Assembly: GCA_013289955.1 (NCBI GenBank)
Contig: JABCYZ010000021.1
Coordinates: 42,931-106,930 of the forward strand
From: Acidobacteriota bacterium
GTDB taxonomy: Bacteria; Acidobacteriota; Terriglobia; Acidiferrales; UBA7541
DNA length: 64,000 nucleotides
Direction of reading: 5' to 3'
The notes below the pieces were generated by a model that saw only the letters and a program-made list of their open reading frames with translations, did not search any database and was not told where the DNA came from. The position numbers were made by a program, and so were the translations under genes. Positions 25,984 through 34,860 of this stretch are shown here, piece after piece; position 1 is the first letter of the stretch; each line of letters begins with the position of its first letter.

Positions 25984-26025
25984 ACGGGCCGCGGCATCCC
26001 AGATGCTCCGGCCCGTCTTTTTTTG
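25984..26025 (+). terminator. Intrinsic terminator of the DUF4382 gene
   Basis: ACGGGCCG and CGGCCCGT pair, with an inner GCATC/GATGC stem, followed by CTTTTTTT. It lies about 35 bases after the stop. Confidence 0.9.
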
Positions 26026-26208
26026 CCAAGCGAACCCTTTTGACCCAGCGCCGTGCTCGTAGACAAAAATCTCAAGCGGGCATCCTGGGTTCATGCGTTA
26101 GAGGGGTAAGACCGGGAAGGTGCAAAACATCCCAAATGGTGCTGGCCCTGGCTACGACAATCAAATGCCGGCGAACGGCTTGCCTTGGCGCACTCTCTTC
26201 TACGACGG

Positions 26209-27897
26209 TTAGGAAGTCGCCGCCACCGGCACGCCCATGGAGCTGCCAGTAACCTTTGGCTGGAGCCGCTTATAGAGCGCCAGGGAGATCGCTCCAATTC
26301 CCCACATCCAGATTCCCAGCCCGACCAGGGCTCCAATCACATGAAGCGGCGCGATCGGCGTGTAGACGATGCGCACAATCACGAAGCCCGCCGCCATTCT
26401 TCCAATCTGGCCCCAGACGTCGGTCGTTCTTCCGAATATCCAATTGCCAACCACCGTACCAACCACCAGCTCCGCGCAATTGATCGCAAAGAACCACAGC
26501 CCGAGAGTGAGCAATCCGAGCGGGATGCCAACGACAGTGATGCATGCGAGGATTGCTGCGATCGGCACGCCAAAGAAAACCAGCACACCCAGCCCGATGG
26601 GCGCCCCGACGCGTTCACCGGCGGCTACACTCTCCGAGGCAAATTTCGGGAGCAGCAAAAACAGCACGAGTCCAAGCAGAATGAAGGCCGCCGTCCAGAT
26701 GATCCGCCACACATAGTAATGCCCGGTGGAGTATTCCGACCTGCGCTCCCGCTGCGTAAATTCGACCGGTGAAGCGAGTTTCGCTCCGGGAGACACGTTT
26801 GCCTGCTGCTCGCCCTTGAACTGGATTCTTCCGCCGACCTGGCCCGTCGAAGCGATGATCAGCGAATCACCTCTTTCCCAGATCGATCCCAGGACCGCGC
26901 CGTTCACGCCGACTTCGTGTCCAAAAAAAAGAATGTCGCGGCCCACCTGGCCGTCAATGGCAAGATTGCCTCCGAACATGGAGACCGTTCCAGCGACTTT
27001 CCCCGCGGAATCGACCGTCACGGAATCGCCAAACCAGGTAACGTTTTTTCCGACACTTCCGGAAATGATCCCGGTGTTCCCCGCCGAGCGAAGGTTTCCG
27101 TCCACCCGCCCGCGAATGCGCATGGATTGGCACCCGCCAATCACATCCCCCGTGACGTGCCCATCGATATCAATGTCCTTGCCCAGGACGTAGACGTCTC
27201 CATCCACCGTGCCCTCTACACGCACTCGCTCGCCGGAAAGATAGATGTCGCCTTTGATGGTTTCTTCCTGTTTCACTTCGGCAGTCTGCGCTTTGCGGAA
27301 CTCCGTAGCGCCGGCCGGCGGAGGCAAAACGAGCGCCGCACACAACCCCGCAAGCACCAGCGCCAATGCCGAGCCGCGCCGCAGGCGTCGCCGGAATATC
27401 ACCAGGCCAAACCCTGCCACGGTCAGCATCGCCAGCACCTCGAGAAGTGTTATCACAGATTGCCATCCTTTCCAGAAGGCGCCTTGAAAAACGAGCAGGC
27501 TCAGAAGGCTCGTGCCGCCGAAACCGGCTTGTTCCAACCGCTGCTGCCAGGGCTCGACGAAATTCGTATAAAGCGCATAAACGCCGGTTGCCGCCAAACC
27601 GAAGATCAGTCCCGATATCCATTGGTGCGACTTCCGTGCGCGCTCCTGAAATTCGGCCAGCCGCGAGGGTAACGGTTCGTCTTCTTCGAGCATGGCGCGG
27701 GTAAGCAGCCGCGATTCCCGTTCAAGGGCCTTCAGCAAAGTGCGGCACGCCGCACAATCCTGCGCGTGCGCGGAGACAGCCTGTGCGCGGGCGCGGTCCA
27801 GTTGGCGCTCCGCGTAGAGCAGGCACGTTATCTCATCCAGATGGTCCAACGTCCCGCCCGGTCCTTCCGGCGATACCGGGTTAGCAGGTTCGCTCAC
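26209..27897 (-). CDS. Zinc-finger anti-sigma factor fused to bactofilin-like repeats and membrane helices
   Basis: A 562-residue membrane protein. The N-terminus has the zinc-binding HAQDCAACR motif (about residues 44-52), followed by membrane helices at about 95-115, 150-170 and 180-200. Residues about 215-370 form a repeated beta region of the polymer-forming (bactofilin/DUF583) type, with 'GDIYLSGERVRVEGTVDGDV', 'VLGKDIDIDGHVTGDVIGG' and 'QSMRIRGRVDGNLRSAG' repeating at about 18-20 residues. Five further helices end the chain. The start overlaps the end of the sigma-factor gene by four bases, the usual arrangement for a cognate pair. The bactofilin-like repeats may sense or scaffold cell-envelope components. 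Confidence 0.85.
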   Translation of the reverse strand: MSEPANPVSPEGPGGTLDHLDEITCLLYAERQLDRARAQAVSAHAQDCAACRTLLKALERESRLLTRAMLEEDEPLPSRLAEFQERARKSHQWISGLIFGLAATGVYALYTNFVEPWQQRLEQAGFGGTSLLSLLVFQGAFWKGWQSVITLLEVLAMLTVAGFGLVIFRRRLRRGSALALVLAGLCAALVLPPPAGATEFRKAQTAEVKQEETIKGDIYLSGERVRVEGTVDGDVYVLGKDIDIDGHVTGDVIGGCQSMRIRGRVDGNLRSAGNTGIISGSVGKNVTWFGDSVTVDSAGKVAGTVSMFGGNLAIDGQVGRDILFFGHEVGVNGAVLGSIWERGDSLIIASTGQVGGRIQFKGEQQANVSPGAKLASPVEFTQRERRSEYSTGHYYVWRIIWTAAFILLGLVLFLLLPKFASESVAAGERVGAPIGLGVLVFFGVPIAAILACITVVGIPLGLLTLGLWFFAINCAELVVGTVVGNWIFGRTTDVWGQIGRMAAGFVIVRIVYTPIAPLHVIGALVGLGIWMWGIGAISLALYKRLQPKVTGSSMGVPVAATS

Positions 27898-28502
27898 GAG
27901 GTCCCTCCCGCAGCCAGCGCACTCTTCCCCTCGAGCGCCTGCCGCAGTTCATGCCGCGCGCGCAGCAGCACGACGCCCACGAAGGCGCGCCGCACGCCGA
28001 GCGCATCGGCGATTTCGTCATAACTCATATCCGAGTAGTAGCGCAAGACCAGAGCCATCCGCGCGCGCGCACCCAGCTTCTGCAGGGCGTGACGCACTTC
28101 TTCGCTGGTCTTCTGCTCGATCAGCTTGTCCAATTGGCTGGGGTCCGGGTGTTCGAGCGGGACATCTTCCACGTCTTCGGTTTCTTTGTCCTGGCGGATT
28201 TTGCGGCGCCGCAAAATGTCCCAGCAGTGGTTGGCGGCAACTCTGTAAAGCCATGCGGAAAACGAGCGCGTCTCGTCGTACTGGCTCAGCTTGTCCCGCA
28301 ACTTCATGAATATCTCCATGGTGGCATCTTCGGCATCTTCCCGGGTTGGCAGAGCTCTCCTGCAAAACCGGAAGATAGCCGGGGCAAAGTCCCGGTAAAG
28401 CTCACCCCAGGCATCGGCATCCCCTGCACGAGCCCGGGCAACTGCCTCCGTGGTCTCCGTCATTCCCGGCACGCTCATCGGGCCTGGTCTCAGCGGTTCC
28501 AT
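27894..28502 (-). CDS. RNA polymerase ECF sigma factor
   Basis: A 202-residue ECF sigma factor. Region 2 shows 'GELYRDFAPAIFRFCRRALPT', EDAEDATMEIFMKL and FSAWLYRVAANHCWDILRRR; region 4 shows LGARARMALVLRYYSDMSYD and the helix-turn-helix 'IADALGVRRAFVGVVLLRARHEL'. It is cotranscribed with the bactofilin-type anti-sigma gene with a four-base overlap. The ATG at 28502 is used; the ATG at 28478 (MSVPGM) is also possible. Distinct from the ECF gene at 4062 by sequence and partner type. Confidence 0.92.
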   Translation of the reverse strand: MEPLRPGPMSVPGMTETTEAVARARAGDADAWGELYRDFAPAIFRFCRRALPTREDAEDATMEIFMKLRDKLSQYDETRSFSAWLYRVAANHCWDILRRRKIRQDKETEDVEDVPLEHPDPSQLDKLIEQKTSEEVRHALQKLGARARMALVLRYYSDMSYDEIADALGVRRAFVGVVLLRARHELRQALEGKSALAAGGTS

Positions 28503-28978
28503 AGACTAGTACGCAGGGAAGCCCCTAAATCTTACACAGAATTCACAAATAGCAATATTGCAGAGCAGGGCTATCTCGTCTCTGCTCAGCACTCTACCAG
28601 AAATACCAGAGGGGACAACGCCGAGGTGCAATATCGAGGCCGAATATCTTCCTAGACGAGGGGATGAGACCTCCCGAGGGGATGGTCGGGAGTCCCAGGA
28701 TAGCGGGAAGCTGGGTGAGACACGGGACTGGCGGGCCCGCAGGAACCCCCATAAAGACCAGCGGGGTCAAGCCTGAGGGGGCCTCCCTTGGGAGGAAGCG
28801 CCGGTTTCCAGGGGCGAGACGACGGATTTGTTAAACAGACGATTCAAGGATTAGGCCGCTTAAATCGAAAATATTGGTTGGACAGAGGATTGGCGAAGGG
28901 TGTTAGTTAGTGGCCAACCGGGAGTGGTCACAAAAAAAGTGCCGAGGAAGATTGAGATCAACGAGGAGGGGTGTATCT
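28503..28978. other. GC-rich leader region before the TonB receptor gene
   Basis: About 475 bases between the sigma-factor start and the TonB receptor start. Between 28671 and 28795 several helices are possible: CTCCCGA with TCGGGAG (28671-28692), AGTCCC with GGGACT (28691-28729), the palindrome GCGGGCCCGC (28731-28740), and CCTCCC-TT-GGGAGG (28782-28795). Adjacent helices overlap by one or two bases, so some are mutually exclusive. It could be a regulatory leader of the receptor gene. I saw no canonical riboswitch core and no coding frame. Confidence 0.4.
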
Positions 28979-31900
28979 ATGCAATGGCAGACGCAGCGGG
29001 TATCAAGGAGAATCAAATCCGCCTTCTGGCGCTTAGGAGCGACAGCCATCCTGCTCGCGCTCATCGCGCTGGCAGGCCAGGCACAAACATTCCGCGGGGC
29101 CATCAACGGCGCGGTGACGGATCCATCCGGCGGCGTGATCCCCAATGCTCAAGTCAAGGCGACAGAATCGTCCACCGGAATCGACCACAATACGGTGACC
29201 ACCAGTGACGGACAATTTTCCTTCCAGGACCTTCAACTGGGCTTTTACAAGGTAACGGTTACCGCACCCGGGTTCCCGCCCTTTACGGTGGACAAAGTCG
29301 AAGTGGTAGCAGGCACGATTTATACCTTGCCCATCAAGCTCTCCCTGCAGCAGCAGTCCACTATCGTCGAGGTGTCGGCCGCGGCGCTGACGCTGGATAC
29401 CACCACACAGACCCAGAGCACGACGATTTCCTCCGAGATCGTGCAGGATGTGCCTCTGAACGGCCGCGACTTCACGCAATTGATCGCTACGGCTCCGGGA
29501 TATTCGGGATACTCGGTCGGCGGATACGGCTCCCTGAACGGCACGCGTCCCAATCAGATGAACTGGCAAATCGACGGCGTGGATAACAATGATTTTTGGC
29601 ACAACATTCCGGCGGTCAACCAGGGCGGCGTCTCGGGAATTGCCGGGACGGTAATGCCCATTGACGCCGTCGACGAGTTCTCCGCTCAAACGCAGTCGGG
29701 GGCGGAAGCGGGCCGCAATGCAGGAGGCACCGTAAACCTGGTCCTCAAATCCGGGGGCAACGACATTCACGGCTCGGCTTACTACTACTGGAGGAATGAA
29801 TACTTCTCAGACCCCTCGCCTTTCTACGCCCCGGATCCCGCCGAAGGCGTGACAAAACCCCCAAGGCTGCGCAATGAGAACTATGGGTTCACCGTAGGCG
29901 GCCCCATCCTCAAGAGCAAATTCTTCTACTTCGTCGGTTTTGAAAAGCAGCAGTACATCATTGGCCTTTCGGGTGTGGCTACGGAACCCTCGACGGCCTG
30001 GGTGAACAACGCGCTGGCATTGCTGAACGCCAATGGCGTGCAGCCCAGCACCATCTCGGAGAATATGCTGGGAGCGTTGTGCGCGTCCTGCCCGAATCCG
30101 GGCACGGCGCCGGGTCTCTGGCCCACCTCGGGGGCGTCCTCCATTCTGAATCTGCCGGCAACGACGAGCAATTTCTTCAGCGCCTCGCCGTCGACGGGCT
30201 ATAGCTACAATGGGATCGTGAAACTGGACTACAACATCACGCCAAACGAGCACCTTTCGGCGCGCATGTTCAACGGCCAGGGCAGTCAAACCGCTCCTCT
30301 CGGAACCAGTACGGCGCTGGCAGTGGCCAGCTCGAACCTGCCGTATTACTTCGAACGCGCTCCCATCCATGTGCAGAACTACACGCTGGTGCTTAACTCG
30401 ACCTATACGCCGACTCTGACCAACCAGATTCTTTTCGGCGTGAATTATTTCAACCAGACGTTCCGCGACGCGAACGCAAGCTTTAATACCGTGGCAATGG
30501 GCCTCGACGAGAGCCCCGATGCGCTCATCAATGGCAAGCCCATCCTTGGCGCGCCGAACATAGCGATTGTGCCTCCGGCCGGCGGCGGTTTCGAGCAAGT
30601 CGGCATCACGCCGCCGGAAGGACGCAATGACATCACCGGCATGCTGGCGGACATCCTCTCCTATGACCGGGGCAAGCACCAATTCCGGTTTGGCGGAGAA
30701 TTGCGGCAAGGACACGTCAACGAGTTTTACTACCGGAACTCTCTCGGCGAATTCGTCTTCGACGGAACGCAGGGACCTTGGGCAAATGCCTGCACATCCA
30801 CCACTCCGCCCTCGACAGATCCGACCACCTGCCAGGACACTCTGGCGCTGGCGGATTTCCTTGCAGGCGACGTTTCCTCGGTCGATATGGCAGTTGGAAA
30901 CGCGGAACGCACGGTGACGGTGAATGGACTCAGCTTCTTCGGATCGGACCAGTGGCAAGTAACCCGCAAACTGAACATCAACCTCGGATTGCGCTGGGAA
31001 TATTTTGGACCGCTGCACAACGACAGCAAGGACCTGGCGGTCTTTATTCCCGGACAGGGTCTGGTTGTCCAAGGAAATGGAATCGGCTCCGTCTTTCCGC
31101 CGGACAAAAACAACTTCGCGCCCCGCTTTGGATTCGCCTATCAGCCCTTCTCGAAGGGCGATCTCGTCGTGCGCGGCGGATTCGGAGTCTTCTACGATCA
31201 AATCAACATGAACCCGTTCCTGGATTATCGTCCGCCAAACGGAGCCGCCGATGGTTTGGAGGATAATCCCGCGGGTCCGAAGCCCGTCTCGCTTTACAGC
31301 GCTAGCGATTTTACCTGGCAACCGAACGTTGCCATCTTCCCCGGCGTTACTACCTGCCCCACCGGCACAGGCTGCGGGAACAATATTTATGGCATCTACG
31401 CCGTGGGCCAAAATTTCCGGGCTCCCTACATTTACAACTTCAACCTGCAAATCGAGAAGAGCTTTGGGAGCGCGGCGATCCTGCAGGTCGGCTATGTGGG
31501 AAGCGCGGCGCACAAGTTGTCGGTCATGCAGGATATCAACCAGGTGCCCTTGGCGGATGCGGGCCTGTCTGCGGCCGCCCAGCAAGCCGCGCGGCCGTTC
31601 TTCTCACAGTATCCAAACTTCGGCGATATCAATCAGCTGAACAGCGTGGGCAACTCCAATTACAACTCGCTGCAGACTACCTTGAAGCTCCGATCCTGGC
31701 ATGGGCTGACTTCGCAGGTGGCCTATACCTGGGGACATGAACTGGACACGGTGAGCGAGTACCGCGGAGTTATTCCACTGGACAGCGCGGACTTGAAGGC
31801 GGAATACGGGAACGGCGATTACGACGTGCGAAACAGCTTCTCCGCGAGTTTCGTCTACGCCGTGCCCAAGGCTCCCTGGGCGACGAACACCTGGTCGAAG

Positions 31901-32395
31901 AGGGTATTCAACGACTGGCAGTTGAGCAGCCTGTGGGTGCTCCATGGAGGAGAGCCGTTCAATATCACCGGAGGCACAAACCGACCGGGGCTCGACCTGA
32001 TTGCAAATCCGTTTCTAGGAGTGAGCCATACGTTCTCGCAAGCGGCCGGCGGAGAAGAATGGGTGAATCCGGCGGCGTTCTGCGTGCCGGGCGCGGCGGG
32101 CTGCAGCGGGCCAACCGATCCTCTGGGAGACCTCTCCCGCAACAAGTATTATGGACCGAGTTTTAAGGACATTGATTTCTCTATCATTAAAAACATTCCG
32201 GTGACGGAGCGGGTCAGTATTCAGCTTCGCGGAGAAATCTATAACCTGTTCAACCGCATAAATCTGGCTTCCGGTGCCGGAGCCGTTGGCCCGAGCGGCT
32301 TCATCACCGACACCATCGGCGACTTCAATGGCGCGCCGGGCCTCGGGCCCGGTGAGCCTCGTAACGCGCAGCTAGTGGCCAAGATCATTTTCTAA
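28979..32395 (+). CDS. TonB-dependent receptor with N-terminal carboxypeptidase-regulatory domain
   Basis: An outer-membrane receptor of 1,138 residues. A signal peptide (about 1-36, 'LGATAILLALIALAGQAQ') is followed by a carboxypeptidase-regulatory domain with 'GAINGAVTDPSGGVIPNAQV' and 'TSDGQFSFQDLQLGFYKVTV', then a plug containing VPLNGRDFTQLIATAPGYSG and QIDGVDNNDFWHN, and a long beta barrel ending in KIIF with a terminal Phe. Carboxypeptidase-regulatory-domain receptors of this kind are abundant in Acidobacteriota and take up oligosaccharides or peptides. ATG 28979 has GAGGAGG ten bases upstream. Substrate cannot be read; there is no adjacent SusD-like gene. Ends with a strong terminator. 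Confidence 0.93.
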   Translation: MQWQTQRVSRRIKSAFWRLGATAILLALIALAGQAQTFRGAINGAVTDPSGGVIPNAQVKATESSTGIDHNTVTTSDGQFSFQDLQLGFYKVTVTAPGFPPFTVDKVEVVAGTIYTLPIKLSLQQQSTIVEVSAAALTLDTTTQTQSTTISSEIVQDVPLNGRDFTQLIATAPGYSGYSVGGYGSLNGTRPNQMNWQIDGVDNNDFWHNIPAVNQGGVSGIAGTVMPIDAVDEFSAQTQSGAEAGRNAGGTVNLVLKSGGNDIHGSAYYYWRNEYFSDPSPFYAPDPAEGVTKPPRLRNENYGFTVGGPILKSKFFYFVGFEKQQYIIGLSGVATEPSTAWVNNALALLNANGVQPSTISENMLGALCASCPNPGTAPGLWPTSGASSILNLPATTSNFFSASPSTGYSYNGIVKLDYNITPNEHLSARMFNGQGSQTAPLGTSTALAVASSNLPYYFERAPIHVQNYTLVLNSTYTPTLTNQILFGVNYFNQTFRDANASFNTVAMGLDESPDALINGKPILGAPNIAIVPPAGGGFEQVGITPPEGRNDITGMLADILSYDRGKHQFRFGGELRQGHVNEFYYRNSLGEFVFDGTQGPWANACTSTTPPSTDPTTCQDTLALADFLAGDVSSVDMAVGNAERTVTVNGLSFFGSDQWQVTRKLNINLGLRWEYFGPLHNDSKDLAVFIPGQGLVVQGNGIGSVFPPDKNNFAPRFGFAYQPFSKGDLVVRGGFGVFYDQINMNPFLDYRPPNGAADGLEDNPAGPKPVSLYSASDFTWQPNVAIFPGVTTCPTGTGCGNNIYGIYAVGQNFRAPYIYNFNLQIEKSFGSAAILQVGYVGSAAHKLSVMQDINQVPLADAGLSAAAQQAARPFFSQYPNFGDINQLNSVGNSNYNSLQTTLKLRSWHGLTSQVAYTWGHELDTVSEYRGVIPLDSADLKAEYGNGDYDVRNSFSASFVYAVPKAPWATNTWSKRVFNDWQLSSLWVLHGGEPFNITGGTNRPGLDLIANPFLGVSHTFSQAAGGEEWVNPAAFCVPGAAGCSGPTDPLGDLSRNKYYGPSFKDIDFSIIKNIPVTERVSIQLRGEIYNLFNRINLASGAGAVGPSGFITDTIGDFNGAPGLGPGEPRNAQLVAKIIF

Positions 32396-32433
32396 AGGGC
32401 ATCTTCGGCCCGAGCAGCCAAAACAAGTAACCG

Positions 32434-32470
32434 AAGCGTCCCGACCCAATCGGGACGCTTCTTTTTTTAA
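32434..32470 (+). terminator. Intrinsic terminator of the TonB receptor gene
   Basis: AAGCGTCCCGA and TCGGGACGCTT form a perfect 11-bp stem with a five-base loop, followed by CTTTTTTT. Confidence 0.92.
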
Positions 32471-32598
32471 ACGATCTAAAGCGGATCGAGGGGGCCTCTT
32501 CCTGAGCGTCATGGCGAGCGAATTCAGCTCGAATGGGGTACAGTGGAAGACTCGAGCGCTGTTGCGGTTCGAGAATCTCCGCCCGCCGCTTTCACAAC

Positions 32599-34077
32599 AT
32601 GACGCAAATACTTCCATCGCTCGTGATTTTGGGTCGGCCCAATGTGGGCAAATCCACGCTTTTTAACCGCCTGACGGGGACGCGGCGGTCGATTGTGACC
32701 AACGAGCCGGGAATTACGCGCGACCGCATCTATGGCAAGGCGGAGTGGCGCGGGAAAGCGCTCGAGATTGTGGATACCGGAGGAATCGTTCCGGACGACA
32801 AGGCATTGATTCCGACGGAAATTTTGCGGCAGGCGCATGTGGCGATCAAGAAGGCGGCGCTCCTCGTTCTGGTGGTGGACAGCCAGGCGGGCGTGACGCC
32901 TCTCGATCAGGAGTTGGCACGGCTTTTGCGGACAACAGGCAAGCCCTTTGTGGTGGCCGTGAACAAGGTGGATGCGGTTTCGCAGGAAGTGAATGCCGCG
33001 GTGTTTCATTCCTTGGGTGCGCCGGTATTTCCGATCGCCGCCGAACACGGGACGGGCGTCGACGATCTCTTGGACGCCGCGCTGGCGGAGGTGGATGCCG
33101 TTGCGTCCGAAGAGGAAGTCGCGAAGGAGGACGCCGTCGAAGTAGCCATCATCGGGCGGCCGAACGTGGGCAAGTCTACTTTGCTGAACCGGATGGCGGG
33201 AGAAGAGCGGTCGATCGTGTCCTCGATTCCGGGAACGACGATGGACAACGTGGACACGGATGTCTCGCGCGAGGGGAAGACGTACCGGTTCGTGGATACG
33301 GCGGGAATTCGGCGGAAAGCGAAGACGACCCTGGTGGCAGAAAAATTGAGTGTGGTGATGGCGCGGCGCGGGCTGGAGCGGTGCGATGTGGCGCTGCTCG
33401 TGGTGGATGGAGAGCAGGGCGTCACGCAGGGCGACGCGCAGATTGCGAGTTACGCGGAAGAATCCGGGCGATCCGTCATTATTGTGATTAACAAGTGGGA
33501 CTTGGCCTTGGTGGCGGCGCGAAACGCGGCTTCGCGCGATGCGCACAGCGCGAAGGGAAAATCTCGGCGGCCTGCCGGGGAACCGTACCGGTCAGAGGAC
33601 TTCCATCCCGAGAAACTTGCATTCGATTACGAGAAAATGATTCGGGGAAAGCTGAAGTTCCTGAGCTATGCCCCGATTGTTTTTCTTTCCGCAAAAACGG
33701 GCGAACGCGCAGGGAAGCTTTTTCCGCTGATCGATCAGGTAGCGGCGGCGCGGCGGCGGCATATCGCCACCCCGGAATTGAACCGCTGGCTGAAGGAAGA
33801 CGTGGATTTGCAACGCGGGACCACGCCCAAGGCGCGGCCGGTGCGGATTTATTACATTACGCAGGCGAAGACGGCGCCGCCGACGTTTTTGCTTTTTACG
33901 AATCAGAAAGAGCCGATGCATTTTAGCTATGAGCGATTCCTGGAGAATCAGTTGCGTTCGAAGTATGAGTTTCTGGGGACACCGGTACGATTCGTGCAGC
34001 GTTTGCGGAAACGCGAGCCGCGGCCGCAGAAGAACAAGGACAAGGATGGAATCGGGCGGCCTGGCGTTCGGAAATAA
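32599..34077 (+). CDS. der: Ribosome biogenesis GTPase Der (EngA)
   Basis: A tandem-GTPase protein of 492 residues acting in 50S subunit assembly. The first G domain has GRPNVGKST at about 13-21 and DTGG; the second has GRPNVGKST at about 190 and DTAGI, with NKWD as the guanine-specificity motif. A KH-like C-terminal domain follows. An unusual basic loop of about 30 residues ('AARNAASRDAHSAKGKSRRP') follows NKWD in the second G domain, seemingly an insertion relative to typical Der. ATG 32599 starts directly at MTQILPSLVILGRPNVG; the longer frame upstream to 32533 has no support. Confidence 0.95.
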   Translation: MTQILPSLVILGRPNVGKSTLFNRLTGTRRSIVTNEPGITRDRIYGKAEWRGKALEIVDTGGIVPDDKALIPTEILRQAHVAIKKAALLVLVVDSQAGVTPLDQELARLLRTTGKPFVVAVNKVDAVSQEVNAAVFHSLGAPVFPIAAEHGTGVDDLLDAALAEVDAVASEEEVAKEDAVEVAIIGRPNVGKSTLLNRMAGEERSIVSSIPGTTMDNVDTDVSREGKTYRFVDTAGIRRKAKTTLVAEKLSVVMARRGLERCDVALLVVDGEQGVTQGDAQIASYAEESGRSVIIVINKWDLALVAARNAASRDAHSAKGKSRRPAGEPYRSEDFHPEKLAFDYEKMIRGKLKFLSYAPIVFLSAKTGERAGKLFPLIDQVAAARRRHIATPELNRWLKEDVDLQRGTTPKARPVRIYYITQAKTAPPTFLLFTNQKEPMHFSYERFLENQLRSKYEFLGTPVRFVQRLRKREPRPQKNKDKDGIGRPGVRK

Positions 34078-34164
34078 ATCAAGACGGCGCGGCGTCGCGT
34101 GCCCCTGTAGGAAAGTGCAGGAAACTGCTAGGATAGCGGCGTCCCCCTCTGACTGGAATTCGAG

Positions 34165-34578
34165 ATGCCGAGCACCGCAACCGCGACGCAGACAACGATT
34201 GAGAAGGATTTTTACCGGATCGGCGAAGTCAGCCGGTTAACGGCTCTGAAGCCGTTTGTGTTGCGGTACTGGGAGACGGAGTTTCCCATGCTGGAGCCGG
34301 TGAAGAGTCCGAGCGGACACCGGCTCTATCGTCAGGAAGATGTCGAGATGGTGCTGCGCATCAAGCGGCTGCTTTATGACGAGGGGTTTACGATTGCGGG
34401 CGCGCGGCGGCATTTGCGCGAGCAGAACGACGATGGTGAGAGCTCGGCCGCGGCGGGCGCTGGCGGCAGTTCGAACAGCAATGCCGCTGAGGGAGCGGCG
34501 CAGCTGCTGAGCAGGAAGATGCTGTTAGATCTGCGAGACACTTTGCGCGCTTTCTTGACGCTTCTCGAACGCAAGTGA
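34165..34578 (+). CDS. MerR-family transcriptional regulator
   Basis: A 137-residue regulator. The winged-helix DNA-binding domain is clear in 'FYRIGEVSRLTALKPFVLRY', then WETEFPMLEPVKSPSGHRLYR and VEMVLRIKRLLYDEGFTIAG, followed by a Gly/Ser/Ala-rich linker and a short dimerisation helix. The 'YRIGEVSRLTALKPFVLRYW' form is that of the small MerR proteins commonly encoded beside tRNA genes. No ligand or metal-binding Cys pattern is seen. It ends 42 bases before tRNA-Pro; whether they share a transcript is unclear. Confidence 0.92.
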   Translation: MPSTATATQTTIEKDFYRIGEVSRLTALKPFVLRYWETEFPMLEPVKSPSGHRLYRQEDVEMVLRIKRLLYDEGFTIAGARRHLREQNDDGESSAAAGAGGSSNSNAAEGAAQLLSRKMLLDLRDTLRAFLTLLERK

Positions 34579-34620
34579 TAGCCTGATAAAGCTGTAAGCC
34601 CACTTCGCATTTGTATCGGT

Positions 34621-34697
34621 CGGGACGTAGCGAAGCCTGGTATCGCGCACCCTTGGGGTGGGTGAGGTCGCTGGTTCAAATCCAGTCGTCCCGACCA
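34621..34697 (+). tRNA. tRNA-Pro (anticodon GGG)
   Basis: A 77-base tRNA. The acceptor stem CGGGACG pairs with CGTCCCG, D stem GCGA, anticodon stem CACCC/GGGTG around the loop TTGGGGT with anticodon GGG (reads CCC/CCU Pro codons), T stem GCTGG/CCAGT with loop TTCAAAT, discriminator A, and an encoded 3' CCA. It is followed by TTTTTT. Confidence 0.96.
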
Positions 34698-34860
34698 TTT
34701 TTTCACGCCTCGGCTTGCCCCCAACTTTCGAATTGGCAAGGACACCAGAATGAATTTCTGTGGCCGAAGCGGTCAAAGTAAGCGAAAAACATTCAGGAAG
34801 AATCTTGGCTGCGATTCAAATAACTCAAGCTTATAGGATAGACCTTATTCCGTGGGCCGC

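Noticed and set aside
28671..28800. Cobalamin riboswitch upstream of the TonB receptor
   Set aside because: A GGGAAGCTGGGTGA stretch is slightly reminiscent, but the downstream B12-box elements and expected pairings are absent, so only an unnamed structured leader is reported.
29807..31585. 592-residue minus-strand frame
   Set aside because: Antisense shadow of the TonB receptor; the plus-strand protein is clear and the GC-rich composition keeps the opposite frame open.
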